Part shown: in pieces, positions 35,925-44,204 of the stretch
How the letters are laid out: every line of letters begins with the position of its first letter
Numbering within the stretch: the stretch's first letter is position 1
DNA from: Sphaerisporangium sp040683095
GTDB taxonomy: Bacteria > Actinomycetota > Actinomycetes > Streptosporangiales > Streptosporangiaceae
Assembly (NCBI RefSeq): GCF_040683095.1
Contig: NZ_JBFBCI010000041.1
Coordinates: 1 to 64,000, forward strand
Reading direction: 5' to 3'
DNA: 64,000 bases
Program-made: the position numbers and the translations under genes
Notes under the pieces: model-generated
Seen by the model: the letters and a program-made list of their open reading frames with translations, nothing else
Database searches by the model: none
What the model was told of the DNA's origin: nothing

Positions 35925-37331
35925 ATGGACTCACCGACCCGACCCACCGAAAGGCGCCGCCCCCGAATCCGCGCACTGCTGATCGTCATCGGCGCCGCGA
36001 TCCTGCCCCTCATCGCCCTCGCCGTGACGAACCCCGCAGGCGCCGCCGTGCCCCCCACGCCGAGCGGCTGGAGCCTCGTCTGGAGCGACGACTTCAACGG
36101 CGCGGCCGGCACCCTCCCGTCGTCCGCCAACTGGATCATCGACACCGGGCACGCCTACCCGGGCGGCCCCGCCAACTGGGGCACGGGAGAGATCCAGAAC
36201 TACACCGCCAGCCCGTCCAACGTCAGCCTCGACGGCACCGGCAACCTGCGCATCACCCCGATCGGCAGCGGCCAGAACTGGACGTCCGCCCGCATCGAGA
36301 CCCGCCGCGCAGACTTCAAGCCCGACGCGGGGCGCGTCCTGCGTATCGAGGGCCGCATCCAGATGCCCAACGTCACCGGCGACGCCGCCCTCGGCTACTG
36401 GCCCGCCTTCTGGGCCCTCGGCGCGCCCTACCGGGGTAACTACTGGAACTGGCCGGGCATCGGCGAGTTCGACATCATGGAGAACGTCAACGGCATCAAC
36501 TCCGTCTGGGCCGTGCTGCACTGCGGCGTCAGCCCCGGCGGGCCGTGCAACGAGACCACCGGCCTCGGCGCCAACCGGCCGTGCCCCGGATCCACCTGCC
36601 AGTCGGCGTTCCACACCTATCGGTTCGAATGGGACCGCGCCTCCACCCCCAACGCCCTGCGCTGGTACGTCGACGGCCAGCAGTTCCACAGCGTCACCCA
36701 GAACCAGGTCGACGCGGGCACCTGGAACAACATGACCGGCCACGCCGGGTACTTCCTGCTGCTCAACGTCGCCATGGGCGGGGCCTTCCCCAACGCGCTC
36801 GGCGGGCAGACCCCGACGGCGGCGACCGTCTCCGGCCGCCCGATGGTCGTCGACTACGTCGCCGTCTGGCAGAGCGGCACCGGGCCCACCGGCCCGCCCA
36901 CCTCGCCGCCGCCCGGCGGTGGCGTGGACGCGCGCTCCACCATCCAGGCCGAGAACTACCAGGCGCAGTCCGGCACCCAGACCGAGGCCACCACCGACGC
37001 CGGGGGCGGCAGCAACGTCTCCCACATCGCCAACGGTGACTGGCTCCGGTACGACGGGGTGAACTTCGGGTCCACCCCGGCCACCCAGTTCGTCGCGCGC
37101 GTCGCGTCGGGGGCGGGCGCCGCGAGCGGCCTCGTCCAGGTGCGGCTCGACAGCCTCAGCGCCGCGCCCATCGGCGACTTCGCCATCGGCGACACCGGCG
37201 GATGGCAGAGCTGGCGCACCGTCCCCGCCAACATCGCCGGGGTGACCGGCACGCACACCGTCTACATCACCTTCTCCAGCGGGCAGTCGGCCGACTACGT
37301 CAACCTCAACTGGTTCACTTTCGGCAACTGA
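35925..37331 (+). CDS. Secreted GH16 endo-beta-1,3-glucanase (laminarinase) with CBM6
   Basis: A 468-aa exported protein. After a signal peptide with an Arg-rich n-region (ending GAAVPP), residues ~40-325 form a GH16 domain with the catalytic motif GEFDIMENVNG near residue 180 (E-x-D-x-x-E, beta-bulge form of laminarinases). A Pro-rich linker (GPPTSPPPGGG) joins it to a C-terminal CBM6 of ~130 residues (STIQAENYQAQSG; HIANGDWLRYDGVNFG; YVNLNWFTF). ATG 35925 was chosen because GAGGACGAG lies just upstream; ATG 35913 is in frame. It follows the GH81 gene by 135 bp, and both probably respond to the LacI regulator. Confidence 0.93.
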   Translation: MDSPTRPTERRRPRIRALLIVIGAAILPLIALAVTNPAGAAVPPTPSGWSLVWSDDFNGAAGTLPSSANWIIDTGHAYPGGPANWGTGEIQNYTASPSNVSLDGTGNLRITPIGSGQNWTSARIETRRADFKPDAGRVLRIEGRIQMPNVTGDAALGYWPAFWALGAPYRGNYWNWPGIGEFDIMENVNGINSVWAVLHCGVSPGGPCNETTGLGANRPCPGSTCQSAFHTYRFEWDRASTPNALRWYVDGQQFHSVTQNQVDAGTWNNMTGHAGYFLLLNVAMGGAFPNALGGQTPTAATVSGRPMVVDYVAVWQSGTGPTGPPTSPPPGGGVDARSTIQAENYQAQSGTQTEATTDAGGGSNVSHIANGDWLRYDGVNFGSTPATQFVARVASGAGAASGLVQVRLDSLSAAPIGDFAIGDTGGWQSWRTVPANIAGVTGTHTVYITFSSGQSADYVNLNWFTFGN

Positions 37332-37449
37332 CCCCTCCCCACGGCCCGCGCCTCTCCACCCCCCAAGAGGCGCGGGCCCTTTCCTCGTGACGGGGTGTCG
37401 TGGCGCGGCACTCCCCGGACGGGGCAGGCGACCTGGTTATGCTGGGAAT

Positions 37450-37968
37450 ATGAAGATCGGAAACGCTCTGGTGCTCGCCGCGGCGATCACGCTCGCCGGC
37501 TGCTCGGCCGAGGGGGCCACGCCGGCGTCCGGTCTCAAGGTCGCGAGCCCCGCCTTCGCCGAGGGCGCCGAGATCCCGAAGAAGTACGCCTGCGCGGCCC
37601 GAGGCGGCCAGGACGTCTCGCCCCCGCTCACCTGGAGCGGGGTACCCTCGTCCGCCCGCGAGCTGGCCATCGTCGTCGACGACCCGGACGCGCCAGGCGG
37701 CTCCTACATCCACTGGATCGTGACCGGCATCCCCGCCACCACGACCCGCGCCGACGAGGGCACGGCACCCGGGACGGTGGCACGGGGGAGCGGCGGCGAT
37801 CCGGCGTACAAGGGACCGTGCCCGCCGAGCGGCGTCCACCACTACCACTTCATCGTGTACGCGCTGCCCGAGGCCGTCACGGCGTCCGGCGATCCCCAGA
37901 CGCTCCACCGGCGGATCAAGGACGCGGCCATCGCCTCGGGGGAGACCATCGGCACGTTCGCACGCTGA
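37450..37968 (+). CDS. YbhB/YbcL family (PEBP, Raf-kinase-inhibitor-like) lipoprotein
   Basis: A 172-aa phosphatidylethanolamine-binding-protein-like domain. A lipobox (ITLAGCSAEG, Cys near residue 18) predicts a lipid-anchored extracytoplasmic protein. Conserved family segments are CAARGGQDVSPPLTWSGVP, IVVDDPDAPGGSYIHWIV and GPCPPSGVHHYHFIVYALP. Bacterial members have no firm catalytic role. It is preceded by a GC-rich hairpin after the GH16 gene and may be transcribed alone. Confidence 0.9.
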   Translation: MKIGNALVLAAAITLAGCSAEGATPASGLKVASPAFAEGAEIPKKYACAARGGQDVSPPLTWSGVPSSARELAIVVDDPDAPGGSYIHWIVTGIPATTTRADEGTAPGTVARGSGGDPAYKGPCPPSGVHHYHFIVYALPEAVTASGDPQTLHRRIKDAAIASGETIGTFAR

Positions 37969-38034
37969 GGGCCGTCGCACGGCGCGCTCCGGCCGCAGGG
38001 GACCGCGTCGCTCGGTCGCCGGACGGGGCGGTGC

Positions 38035-38433
38035 TCAGCCGCCGGATCCCGTGCGGGCGGACAAGGCCAGATCTCTCACGACCTGGATCAACTCGGCCGG
38101 GTCGAACGGCTTTGTCAGGTAGGCGTCGACGCCGATCGCGAGGCCGCGCTTCTTGTCGTCCTCCTGGGCGCGGGCCGTGATCATCATGATCTTGATGTGG
38201 CTGGTCCGCTCGTCGGCGCGCAGCTTGGTGGCCGTCATCCAGCCGTCCAGCCGCGGCATCATCACGTCCAGCGTGATGACGTCCGGCTGAACCGCCCCCA
38301 CCCGATCAAGGCAGTCCTGCCCGTCGGTCGCCGTCTCGACCTGGAAGCCCTCCAGATTGAGGTTGACGGCGATGAGCTGCCGAATCACCTCGTCGTCGTC
38401 CACGACCAGCACGCGTCCCAGAAGCTCTTCCAC
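38035..38433 (-). CDS. Stand-alone response-regulator receiver protein
   Basis: A 132-aa CheY-like protein: acidic pocket in RVLVVDDDEVIRQLI, phosphoacceptor Asp in DVITLDVMMPRLDGW near residue 53, Thr/Ser in IMMITARAQ and Lys in AYLTKPFDPAELI. No output domain follows, so it probably acts through protein contacts or phosphotransfer. Start GTG 38433 (VEELLGRVLVV) was chosen because upstream in-frame sequence lacks domain character. No cognate kinase is adjacent. Confidence 0.88.
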   Translation of the reverse strand: MEELLGRVLVVDDDEVIRQLIAVNLNLEGFQVETATDGQDCLDRVGAVQPDVITLDVMMPRLDGWMTATKLRADERTSHIKIMMITARAQEDDKKRGLAIGVDAYLTKPFDPAELIQVVRDLALSARTGSGG

Positions 38434-38896
38434 GGGCGCGAGGCTAACTCCTGAGCCGCCTCCACGCGACCCTTTCCCCGAACTTCTCACCCGCCTGCAA
38501 TACGGTCTGGCGCCTGAGGGGCGTCTCGTGCCGGCTGTGGCGCGCGCCACTCCGCCATGACGATGGCAGCGCCCGGGAGTTCAGGTGCGAACGACCACCC
38601 GGGTCTTGTACAGAAACGACACCGGCTCCGACGAAATCCCGATCGCCCAACTCCATGACGATCCTGAGACGACGGATCAGCCACCCGCGCCAGGTGCGAG
38701 GCGACGAGTTATCCACAACCCCACCACGGATACTGTCCTGTCTCTGTCTTTGTTGCAGGTCAGGGCGGTGCCGGTGAGTCCGTCGGCGAAGTGGCCGATC
38801 CCATTAATCCACAGAGCGAGATTCGGGTCGGCGGTGAGGACCCCGCTCGTCGGATCCTGGGGCCTCGATTCCTCATCGAGCCCAAGGAGGGCATCC
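38434..38896. other. Intergenic region between response regulator and NlpC/P60 gene
   Basis: This 463-bp stretch separates divergent genes. It is less GC-rich around 38705-38830, consistent with promoters (for example TTATCCACA near 38708). I looked for the conserved blocks of a c-di-AMP (ydaO-type) leader, common before cell-wall hydrolase genes, and did not find them. The frame is open upstream of the hydrolase start but not protein-like. Confidence 0.4.
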
Positions 38897-40639
38897 GTGA
38901 TCACGATGCTCGTCACCACCGTCCTCGTCACAGGGGCGGCTCTTTCAGCAGCTTCCACGGAGACTTCACCAGGTTCCAACGAGGTCACCCCCGGCCCGCG
39001 GCTCACCCGCTGCACCCACCTCCGCTGGCCCCCCGGCCACGCCTCTCGATCGTCTCCGAACACCGCGCCGGCCCCCACCTCGAAGGCCGCCCGTCTCACC
39101 GCATCGAAGGCCGCCGGCTCCACCGTCCCGGACACCGCCAGCCTCACCGCGTCGGACGCGGCCGGTGTCACGGCGACCGGAGCCACTCGCCTCACCACCT
39201 CGGAGTCCGCCTGGCTCACCATGCCGGAGGTGGACGTGCCGACCGGCGTGCCGCGCACGGCCATGCCGGAGGCGGATGAGCTCACCGTGCCGGAGGCGGA
39301 AACAGCGGCAGACTCGTGCCCGTCGAAGACGACTCGCCGCCGTCCCTCACGCACACCCCAGATCGACCCTCACGGCACACCCGGCGCCCGCACCTGGGCA
39401 CTTCCCACTCTCATGCACGGCCCACAGCACTCGGCCGAGCATGACGAAGACGATGAAGACCATCCTGTACACAAGGTCCACCAACCGGCTCGCGTACCCA
39501 GCCCTCCAGGAATCCTCGGACTACCGCAACCCTCGGCGGGAATGCAGGCACCTCAATCGCAACTCTCCGAGCTAGCGCAACTCCTCCAGACGGGCCGACT
39601 CCTCTCAGCAGCGCCGTACCTCCCCGCAGTGCCAGTCCTCCGCGCCGCTGAAGCGCGTCCATCCGGCGGTTCCGCCTCTGGCAAACCGTCACCACTGGGG
39701 AGCCCGATCACAAAGGGCACCATCACCACGGAGGGCACCATCACCACGGAGGGCACCTTCACCCCAGAAGGCGCCCTGGCCACAGACGGCAAACCCAGGG
39801 CAGCCGGCAATCCCAGGGCAGCCGGTAACCCCAGGGCGGGCGACACCTCGAGCGCGGGCGGTAAGCCGACGCCAGCGGGTGAGCCGACGCCAGCGGGTGA
39901 GCCGACGCCAGCGGGTGAGCCGACGGCAGTCGGTAAGTCGGCTGGTGAGTCGGTTCCGAGCAGCACGTCCAAGGCCGCCGGCGGCTTGAGGCCGTCCAAG
40001 GCATCAGCCGCATCGAGGCCGCACACCGGGGCTCGCTCGTCGCAGTCGTTAAAACGTCCTCGCGGCCACGCGTCCGGCCAGGCGCGTAGAAAACCGGCGG
40101 GGACGGTCGTTGTGGCGACCGCGTTGCGGCAGCTTGGGACGCCCTACGTCTGGGGTGGCGGATCCGCGTCGGGGGCGACCCGTGGCGGCTTCGACTGTTC
40201 GGGGCTGGCACTCTACGCCTGGGCCCGAGCCGGCGTCTCCCTCCCGCATTACACCGGCAGCCAGTTCGCCCGGGGCACCAAGATCCCGATCTCGCGCCTC
40301 CGGCCGGGCGACCTCGTCTTCTTCGGTGGTGGCACCGGCGACCCGACCCACGTGGGCATCTACCTCAAGAACGGCGTGATGATCCACGCCCCGAAGACCG
40401 GCGACGTGGTCCGCAAGGTCGACTTCCTCCACTCGCCCTACTACCGAGCCCGCTACCGAGGCGCCATCCGCCCTACTACCCCTCCGAGCATCCAAGCCGC
40501 CACCCCTCCGAGCGTCCGAGCCGCTATCCGTCCGAGCGTCCGAGCCGCGAATGCTCCGAGCGTCCGACCTACTACCCGTCCTAGCCTCCGAGCCGCGACC
40601 CCTCCGAGCGTCCGAGCCGCTATCCGTCCGAGCACCTGA
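38897..40639 (+). CDS. NlpC/P60 family cell-wall hydrolase with long repetitive linkers
   Basis: A 580-aa exported protein starting at GTG 38897 behind AGGAGG. A hydrophobic N-terminus (VITMLVTTVLVTGAALSAAS) is a signal peptide or anchor. The middle (~25-395) is low-complexity, with two sets of three 18-bp repeats. The catalytic NlpC/P60 domain (~400-515) has the Cys in GFDCSGLALYAWA near 432, His in DPTHVGIYLKNG near 481 and a third polar residue in MIHAPKTGD. It should cleave peptide cross-bridges in peptidoglycan. A C-terminal tail of repeated PSVRAA units (~520-580) is unusual. Codon bias is weaker in the linker regions than in the catalytic domain. Confidence 0.85.
   Translation: MITMLVTTVLVTGAALSAASTETSPGSNEVTPGPRLTRCTHLRWPPGHASRSSPNTAPAPTSKAARLTASKAAGSTVPDTASLTASDAAGVTATGATRLTTSESAWLTMPEVDVPTGVPRTAMPEADELTVPEAETAADSCPSKTTRRRPSRTPQIDPHGTPGARTWALPTLMHGPQHSAEHDEDDEDHPVHKVHQPARVPSPPGILGLPQPSAGMQAPQSQLSELAQLLQTGRLLSAAPYLPAVPVLRAAEARPSGGSASGKPSPLGSPITKGTITTEGTITTEGTFTPEGALATDGKPRAAGNPRAAGNPRAGDTSSAGGKPTPAGEPTPAGEPTPAGEPTAVGKSAGESVPSSTSKAAGGLRPSKASAASRPHTGARSSQSLKRPRGHASGQARRKPAGTVVVATALRQLGTPYVWGGGSASGATRGGFDCSGLALYAWARAGVSLPHYTGSQFARGTKIPISRLRPGDLVFFGGGTGDPTHVGIYLKNGVMIHAPKTGDVVRKVDFLHSPYYRARYRGAIRPTTPPSIQAATPPSVRAAIRPSVRAANAPSVRPTTRPSLRAATPPSVRAAIRPST
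39719..39772 (+). repeat. Three 18-bp coding repeats in the NlpC/P60 linker
   Basis: ACCATCACCACGGAGGGC occurs twice in succession, followed by a diverged third unit; they encode repeated TITTEG peptides. The length is a multiple of three, consistent with in-frame expansion. Confidence 0.8.
39866..39919 (+). repeat. Three perfect 18-bp coding repeats in the NlpC/P60 linker
   Basis: CCGACGCCAGCGGGTGAG is present three times in direct succession and then decays into a fourth, imperfect unit. It encodes PTPAGE repeats in the flexible linker. Confidence 0.85.
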
Positions 40640-40640
40640 G
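40477..40640 (+). repeat. Degenerate repeats at the NlpC/P60 C-terminus
   Basis: The block CCGAGCGTCCGAGCCGC recurs with variation about six times and encodes the PSVRAA-type tail. The array ends at the stop codon. Confidence 0.7.
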
Positions 40641-40911
40641 CCCTCAGGTTCAACGTCGAACCCGATCATGGCCGGGGCTCGCGCCGACCCGCCGACCCCG
40701 GCCACGCATCTCCCATGCCGAACACGACGCGGCCACCGGAGAGCGCCGCCGCCCGCCGCGCTGCCCTCGGCTGCCGCCCGCCCGCCCGCGCCGCGCCGCC
40801 GCGCCGCCCGGCCCGACACGCCCGGGCCACCCACGCCCACCCACCATGATCGTGATCCCTATTCCAAGTGACGAACGACCTCCAGATGCTGGTAGCCTTA
40901 TCACTCGTTGA
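40640..40911. other. Intergenic region before tRNA-Arg
   Basis: 272 bp of GC-rich DNA without a gene. Runs of CGCC and GCCCGCC dominate. The last ~50 bases become richer in A and T and presumably hold the tRNA promoter. Confidence 0.5.
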
Positions 40912-40986
40912 GCCCCCTTAGCTCAGGGGATAGAGCACCGGCCTCCGGAGCCGGGTGCGCAGGTTCGAATCCTGCAGGGGGCACCA
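40912..40986 (+). tRNA. tRNA-Arg (anticodon CCG)
   Basis: A complete cloverleaf can be drawn: acceptor GCCCCCT paired with AGGGGGC, D-arm GCTCAGGGGATAGAGC, anticodon stem CCGGC/GCCGG with loop CTCCGGA (anticodon CCG), T-arm CAGGTTCGAATCCTG, discriminator A and encoded CCA. The 3' part from 40943 is the attachment site of the integrated element, which restores a functional tRNA on the attL side. Confidence 0.97.
40943..40984 (+). other. attL core (42-bp direct repeat)
   Basis: Starts at the anticodon loop of tRNA-Arg and runs through the T-arm to the acceptor end; identical to 58336-58377. Identity probably extends four more bases (CCGG) upstream beyond one mismatch. Confidence 0.95.
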
Positions 40987-41047
40987 GCGATCTACCTTGC
41001 GAAACGCATTCTGACCTGCGGCAACGCGGGTCTTTTGCGTTCATGGG

Positions 41048-41108
41048 GTGTGCCAGCGTGTGCCACCGTGAGCAAGCGAATGCCTATGATCACGTACCAC
41101 GCGCGTAC
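41048..41108 (+). other. Candidate integrase arm sites near attL
   Basis: GTGTGCCA occurs at 41048 and 41058, a 10-bp period typical of tyrosine-integrase arm sites. At 41087-41108 TGATCACGTACC, four variable bases and GCGTAC match a copy at 58259-58280 near attR, so in the circular form both would flank attP in the same orientation. Function is inferred from position. Confidence 0.55.
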
Positions 41109-41186
41109 CGATCTTGGATCGTGTCGCGTGTGGACATGGCGAGGGGGCCAGCCATACGGCCAGCCCCCTGGTATCGCGACTCGGAT

Positions 41187-42566
41187 CTACTCGGCGCCTT
41201 CCGGTTCGCCCAGCGCGCGGCCGACCATGCCGTGCCATACGTGGTCTTGCCCATCGATGCACTTGGCGTAGATCTTCAGGAGGACTTCGACGCTGTGGCC
41301 TGCCCATTGGGCGACCTGGGTCGCGGGTACGCCGGCGTTGAGCCGTAGGGAGACTCCGGCGTGCCGAAGGTCGTACGGCCGCCGCGCGAGCTGGGAGGCG
41401 GCTTGCTCGGGCGTGAGGGCGAGCGTGCGGGCGACCTTCCAGGTACGTACGTAGCCGGACTTGTGGACGATGCCGCCGCGTTCGGTCCGGAACAGGCGCC
41501 CGTCAGGGGCGATGCCGTAGCGGGCGATGTGGGCGCGCAGGATGGCCACGAGTTCGGGCGGAATGGGTACGGCTCTCTTGGCCTTGCGGGGGCGGCCCTT
41601 GAGCCCGCGGTACTCGTGGGCTTGCCCGGTGTCGGTCCATTCCGTGCCGACGGTCGGTGTGGAGTTGCCGAGCATGAGTTTTCCCCATCCTTTCTCGGGA
41701 AGGGTGCAGTCGTCTTGGCGTAGGGCTATGACTTCGCTGGGGCGCATCATGGCGTAGTACATGCAGGCGAAAAATGCCACGAGCCGTTCCCCGCGTCGCC
41801 ATCCGGAATAGCTGACCGCGGTGAGTAGTTCCCGGACTTGCCCCGGTGAGGCGACCGCGGCCGGGTCAACTTCCTCACAGACCTCTGTTTCCGGTGCTTT
41901 CCAGTCGATTTCTTCGCTGAGCGGGTTCTTGGTGAGTCGCTTCTTGGACACGGCGTAGCGGAGCACGTTGTAAAGCACTCGGCGTCGGCGGCTGTAGTAG
42001 CCGGGGGCCGCGGCGGTGCCGTCAAGCTTGCTCGCGCAGGCATCGAGAGCGGCCGTAATGTGATCGTATTCGGCTACCTCGGTGACCGGTAGGGACGCCT
42101 TAGCGATCCACTTGAGAGCATCGGCGATATCGTCGGGTTTATCCGTGTCCCGATTCTGCTTGTTGAAGGCCCAGCGGTAGAGCGCGGTCCGCAGCACTGC
42201 GGGGTCAGGGGTGCTTCGCTGGTCTCGTACGAGGACGGGTGTCACGGCCACGAGAGTCTCTGCTATCGAAAGACGCTGTCTGCCCGAAACCTTGGACCAA
42301 CGGGCATCGACGTATTCGCAGGCGTGGGCGTACCAGCTCATGGTGTTTTGCGTGCGGGCCTTGGAATCGGGAAGCCCTGTCTCGGTGTCGAATGCCTCCC
42401 CATTCTGGGCGGCCCTTTTCAGGTCCGATCTGTAGCTGTCGGCGAGTTCCCATGTGGCGAAGTGGTCGGAAAATACCTTCTCCTCGACCACCCACCGGAC
42501 CATGTGGGGCCGCTTGCCGGTCTTTTTGGTGGAGATCTTCCAGATGCGAACCTTGTAGCTCTTCAA
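41187..42566 (-). CDS. int: Site-specific tyrosine integrase
   Basis: A 459-aa tyrosine recombinase that should integrate and excise the element at tRNA-Arg. Catalytic residues: Arg in YAMMRPSEVIALR near residue 275, H-x-x-R in YDLRHAGVSLRL near 399, His in WAGHSVE, and the nucleophilic Tyr in LLKIYAKC near 433. The N-terminal ~160 residues hold the arm-binding and core-binding domains. The gene begins with TTG 42566 directly after the excisionase stop (TGA-TTG), so it is translated with xis. It reads toward attL, the standard AICE arrangement. Confidence 0.95.
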   Translation of the reverse strand: MKSYKVRIWKISTKKTGKRPHMVRWVVEEKVFSDHFATWELADSYRSDLKRAAQNGEAFDTETGLPDSKARTQNTMSWYAHACEYVDARWSKVSGRQRLSIAETLVAVTPVLVRDQRSTPDPAVLRTALYRWAFNKQNRDTDKPDDIADALKWIAKASLPVTEVAEYDHITAALDACASKLDGTAAAPGYYSRRRRVLYNVLRYAVSKKRLTKNPLSEEIDWKAPETEVCEEVDPAAVASPGQVRELLTAVSYSGWRRGERLVAFFACMYYAMMRPSEVIALRQDDCTLPEKGWGKLMLGNSTPTVGTEWTDTGQAHEYRGLKGRPRKAKRAVPIPPELVAILRAHIARYGIAPDGRLFRTERGGIVHKSGYVRTWKVARTLALTPEQAASQLARRPYDLRHAGVSLRLNAGVPATQVAQWAGHSVEVLLKIYAKCIDGQDHVWHGMVGRALGEPEGAE

Positions 42567-42800
42567 TCAGCTCGCCTTTCTTGTTTCTGCCAGGGATTCC
42601 ATCCAGGATTGGAAATCGCGGAGCTTCATGCGCAGCTCTCCGTTAGGGAGTCGGCTGCATTCCGGCGTTTTGCCGAGAGCCCGCCAGCGTTGCCACGTTC
42701 GGCGAGCGATGCCGAGTTCGGCCAGTACCTCAGGGACGGTGATCCACTTTTCGCGTTGGTCGGCGACACGGGGCGCGATGCGTCTGGTTGCGATGGCCAT
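42567..42800 (-). CDS. xis: Excisionase / MerR-like HTH protein
   Basis: A 77-aa protein with a winged-helix excisionase motif: WITVPEVLAELGIARRTWQR binds DNA, followed by CSRLPNGELRMKLRDFQSWM, the wing and last helix. Size and position directly upstream of int match Xis of pSAM2-type elements, which directs excision by bending the att arms. The first 17 residues (MAIATRRIAPRVADQRE) are basic. Confidence 0.88.
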   Translation of the reverse strand: MAIATRRIAPRVADQREKWITVPEVLAELGIARRTWQRWRALGKTPECSRLPNGELRMKLRDFQSWMESLAETRKAS

Positions 42801-42858
42801 GGCTCGCGTGCGTCCTTCCGGGGCGTGGTTGACGGGTCGTCATTGGGAGAGCGTCACT

Positions 42859-43056
42859 TTTGAGGGGGGTAGCCGTCCCAGCCGTCCCAGGGTCATTTCC
42901 GCTGGTCAGGCTGGGACGGCTTGCTTTTGTGGGACGGCTAAGCCGTCCCAGGGCACCGCGCGGGTGGGACGGCTAAGCCGTCCCACGATCGGAAGCCGTC
43001 CCGCGCTGACCTGCGATAACAAGGCTGGGACGGCTGGGACGGCTACCCCCCTCAAA
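42859..43056. other. Iteron array with 32-bp perfect inverted repeat; candidate origin of replication
   Basis: Ten copies of the 9-mer GGGACGGCT or its complement lie in 198 bp, five in each orientation (for example at 42871, 42880, 42913, 42931, 42941, 42966, 42976, 42994, 43027, 43036). Two back-to-back pairs form 21-base dyads. The outermost pairs belong to two 32-base arms (42859-42890 and 43025-43056) that are perfect inverted complements across a 134-bp spacer. The array lies between xis and the rep genes and runs into the 3' end of the DUF3631 ATPase gene. An origin for the RepPP proteins is most likely; a regulatory site is the alternative. Confidence 0.65.
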
Positions 43057-44172
43057 CAGCGGAATATCCGCGTTCTTGCTGGTCGGCGGGGTTGTCGCCG
43101 GGGGCGGGCAGTAGCGTGCCCAGGCGTCGGTGAAGTCGGCGCGCTGGTAGCCCTTGGCCTGGGTGCCGTCGGTGAAGCGGATGTTGGCCGATCGGATGTC
43201 GTACTCGCGCAGGATGACGCCCAGCTTCATGGCCGTGAGCCCGTTGGGTCCGAAGTCGACCCACGGGGCTTCCGGATCGGCTTTGAGCCGGTCGAGTAGG
43301 ACGGCGGTTGGTAGGGCGGGGTCGGCGCCGAATGCGGTGCGGCAGTCGGTGAGCAGGCGGACGCGGTTGGAGGTCTCGCTGTTGTCGTCGGCTTCGGCGG
43401 TCAGGGCGGTGACGGCGTCGCGGGCGCGGTCGGGCCAGTCGCCGCCAGCGTGGTCGGCGACGACCACGAGGGGTTCCCAGGTGTCGGCGGCGCGGTCTTC
43501 CACGGGCATAGGTGGTTCGGCGTGTTCCAGGGTGGCCAGGTCGGCGCGTAGCCACGCGGACAGGTCGGCGGCGAGCTGGCGGAGGGCGGGGCGGTCGCGG
43601 CGGTGGCGGTAGGGGGCGACGGTTTCGCCGGGGCCGCGGCGGCGCATCCGAACCACGACGGCGCGGTCTTCGATCGTGTCGGGCATGGCGCCGATGCCGG
43701 CGAGCGCGGCCATGGCGAAGGTGGGGATGGACTCGACTCGGCAGGTGTTGGCGTCGTACCTCTTGGCGGGGCGGTTGCGCTGGTGTCCGGCGTTGAGCAG
43801 TCCGCGTAGGTCTTCGTTGCCGTCGGCTTTGGGGCCGAAGATGGTGTCTGCTTCGTCCACGAGCATGGTCGGCGGGTCGTCGGAGATGGATCGGTAGACG
43901 GCGGCGGATGAGGAATTGACGGTGATGAACGGGTCGTGGCATGTGGCCTCTACGACGTCGAGCAGCCGGGACTTTCCGCACCGCTTCTCCGGGGCGCGGA
44001 TGACCAGCCGCGGAGCGTGCGCCCATGCGGGTTGGGCGTGGGTGGCTGCGATCCACAGCGTGACCGCGTCGGCGGCTTCGGGGGTCGGCAGGATCACGTA
44101 TCGGGTGAGCGCGTCGCGTAGGGCGTCCAGCAGGGCCGCGCCGCGGCTTGCGGCGGGTTGGGGTGTGGTCAT
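42973..44172 (-). CDS. DUF3631-domain ATPase, replication protein of the AICE
   Basis: A P-loop NTPase of 399 aa. Walker A is the variant APEKRCGKSRLLDVVEA near residue 63, Walker B TMLVDEADTIFG near 107, followed by an Arg-rich sensor region and a C-terminal DUF3631 domain (DFGPNGLTAMKLGVILREYD; GYQRADFTDAWARYC). Such proteins act as replicative helicase-like partners of primase-polymerases in RepPP-type AICEs. ATG 44172 has GGAG eight bases upstream; GTG 44208, overlapping the upstream stop, is the alternative. The last ~30 codons are written in the iteron sequence, giving the repeat peptide GGSRPSRPS before the stop. Confidence 0.88.
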   Translation of the reverse strand: MTTPQPAASRGAALLDALRDALTRYVILPTPEAADAVTLWIAATHAQPAWAHAPRLVIRAPEKRCGKSRLLDVVEATCHDPFITVNSSSAAVYRSISDDPPTMLVDEADTIFGPKADGNEDLRGLLNAGHQRNRPAKRYDANTCRVESIPTFAMAALAGIGAMPDTIEDRAVVVRMRRRGPGETVAPYRHRRDRPALRQLAADLSAWLRADLATLEHAEPPMPVEDRAADTWEPLVVVADHAGGDWPDRARDAVTALTAEADDNSETSNRVRLLTDCRTAFGADPALPTAVLLDRLKADPEAPWVDFGPNGLTAMKLGVILREYDIRSANIRFTDGTQAKGYQRADFTDAWARYCPPPATTPPTSKNADIPLFEGGSRPSRPSLVIAGQRGTASDRGTA

Positions 44173-44204
44173 GTCGGGTTCTCCAGGGTGGGATGCGGGG
44201 CGGG

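Noticed and set aside
38434..38896. c-di-AMP (ydaO-type) riboswitch before the NlpC/P60 gene
   Set aside because: Expected from gene type, but the conserved GGG-ACC and GGGUGAAUC-like blocks are not present.
42859..43056. CRISPR array
   Set aside because: The repeats are 9-mers in both orientations without uniform spacers; they fit iterons and not CRISPR.
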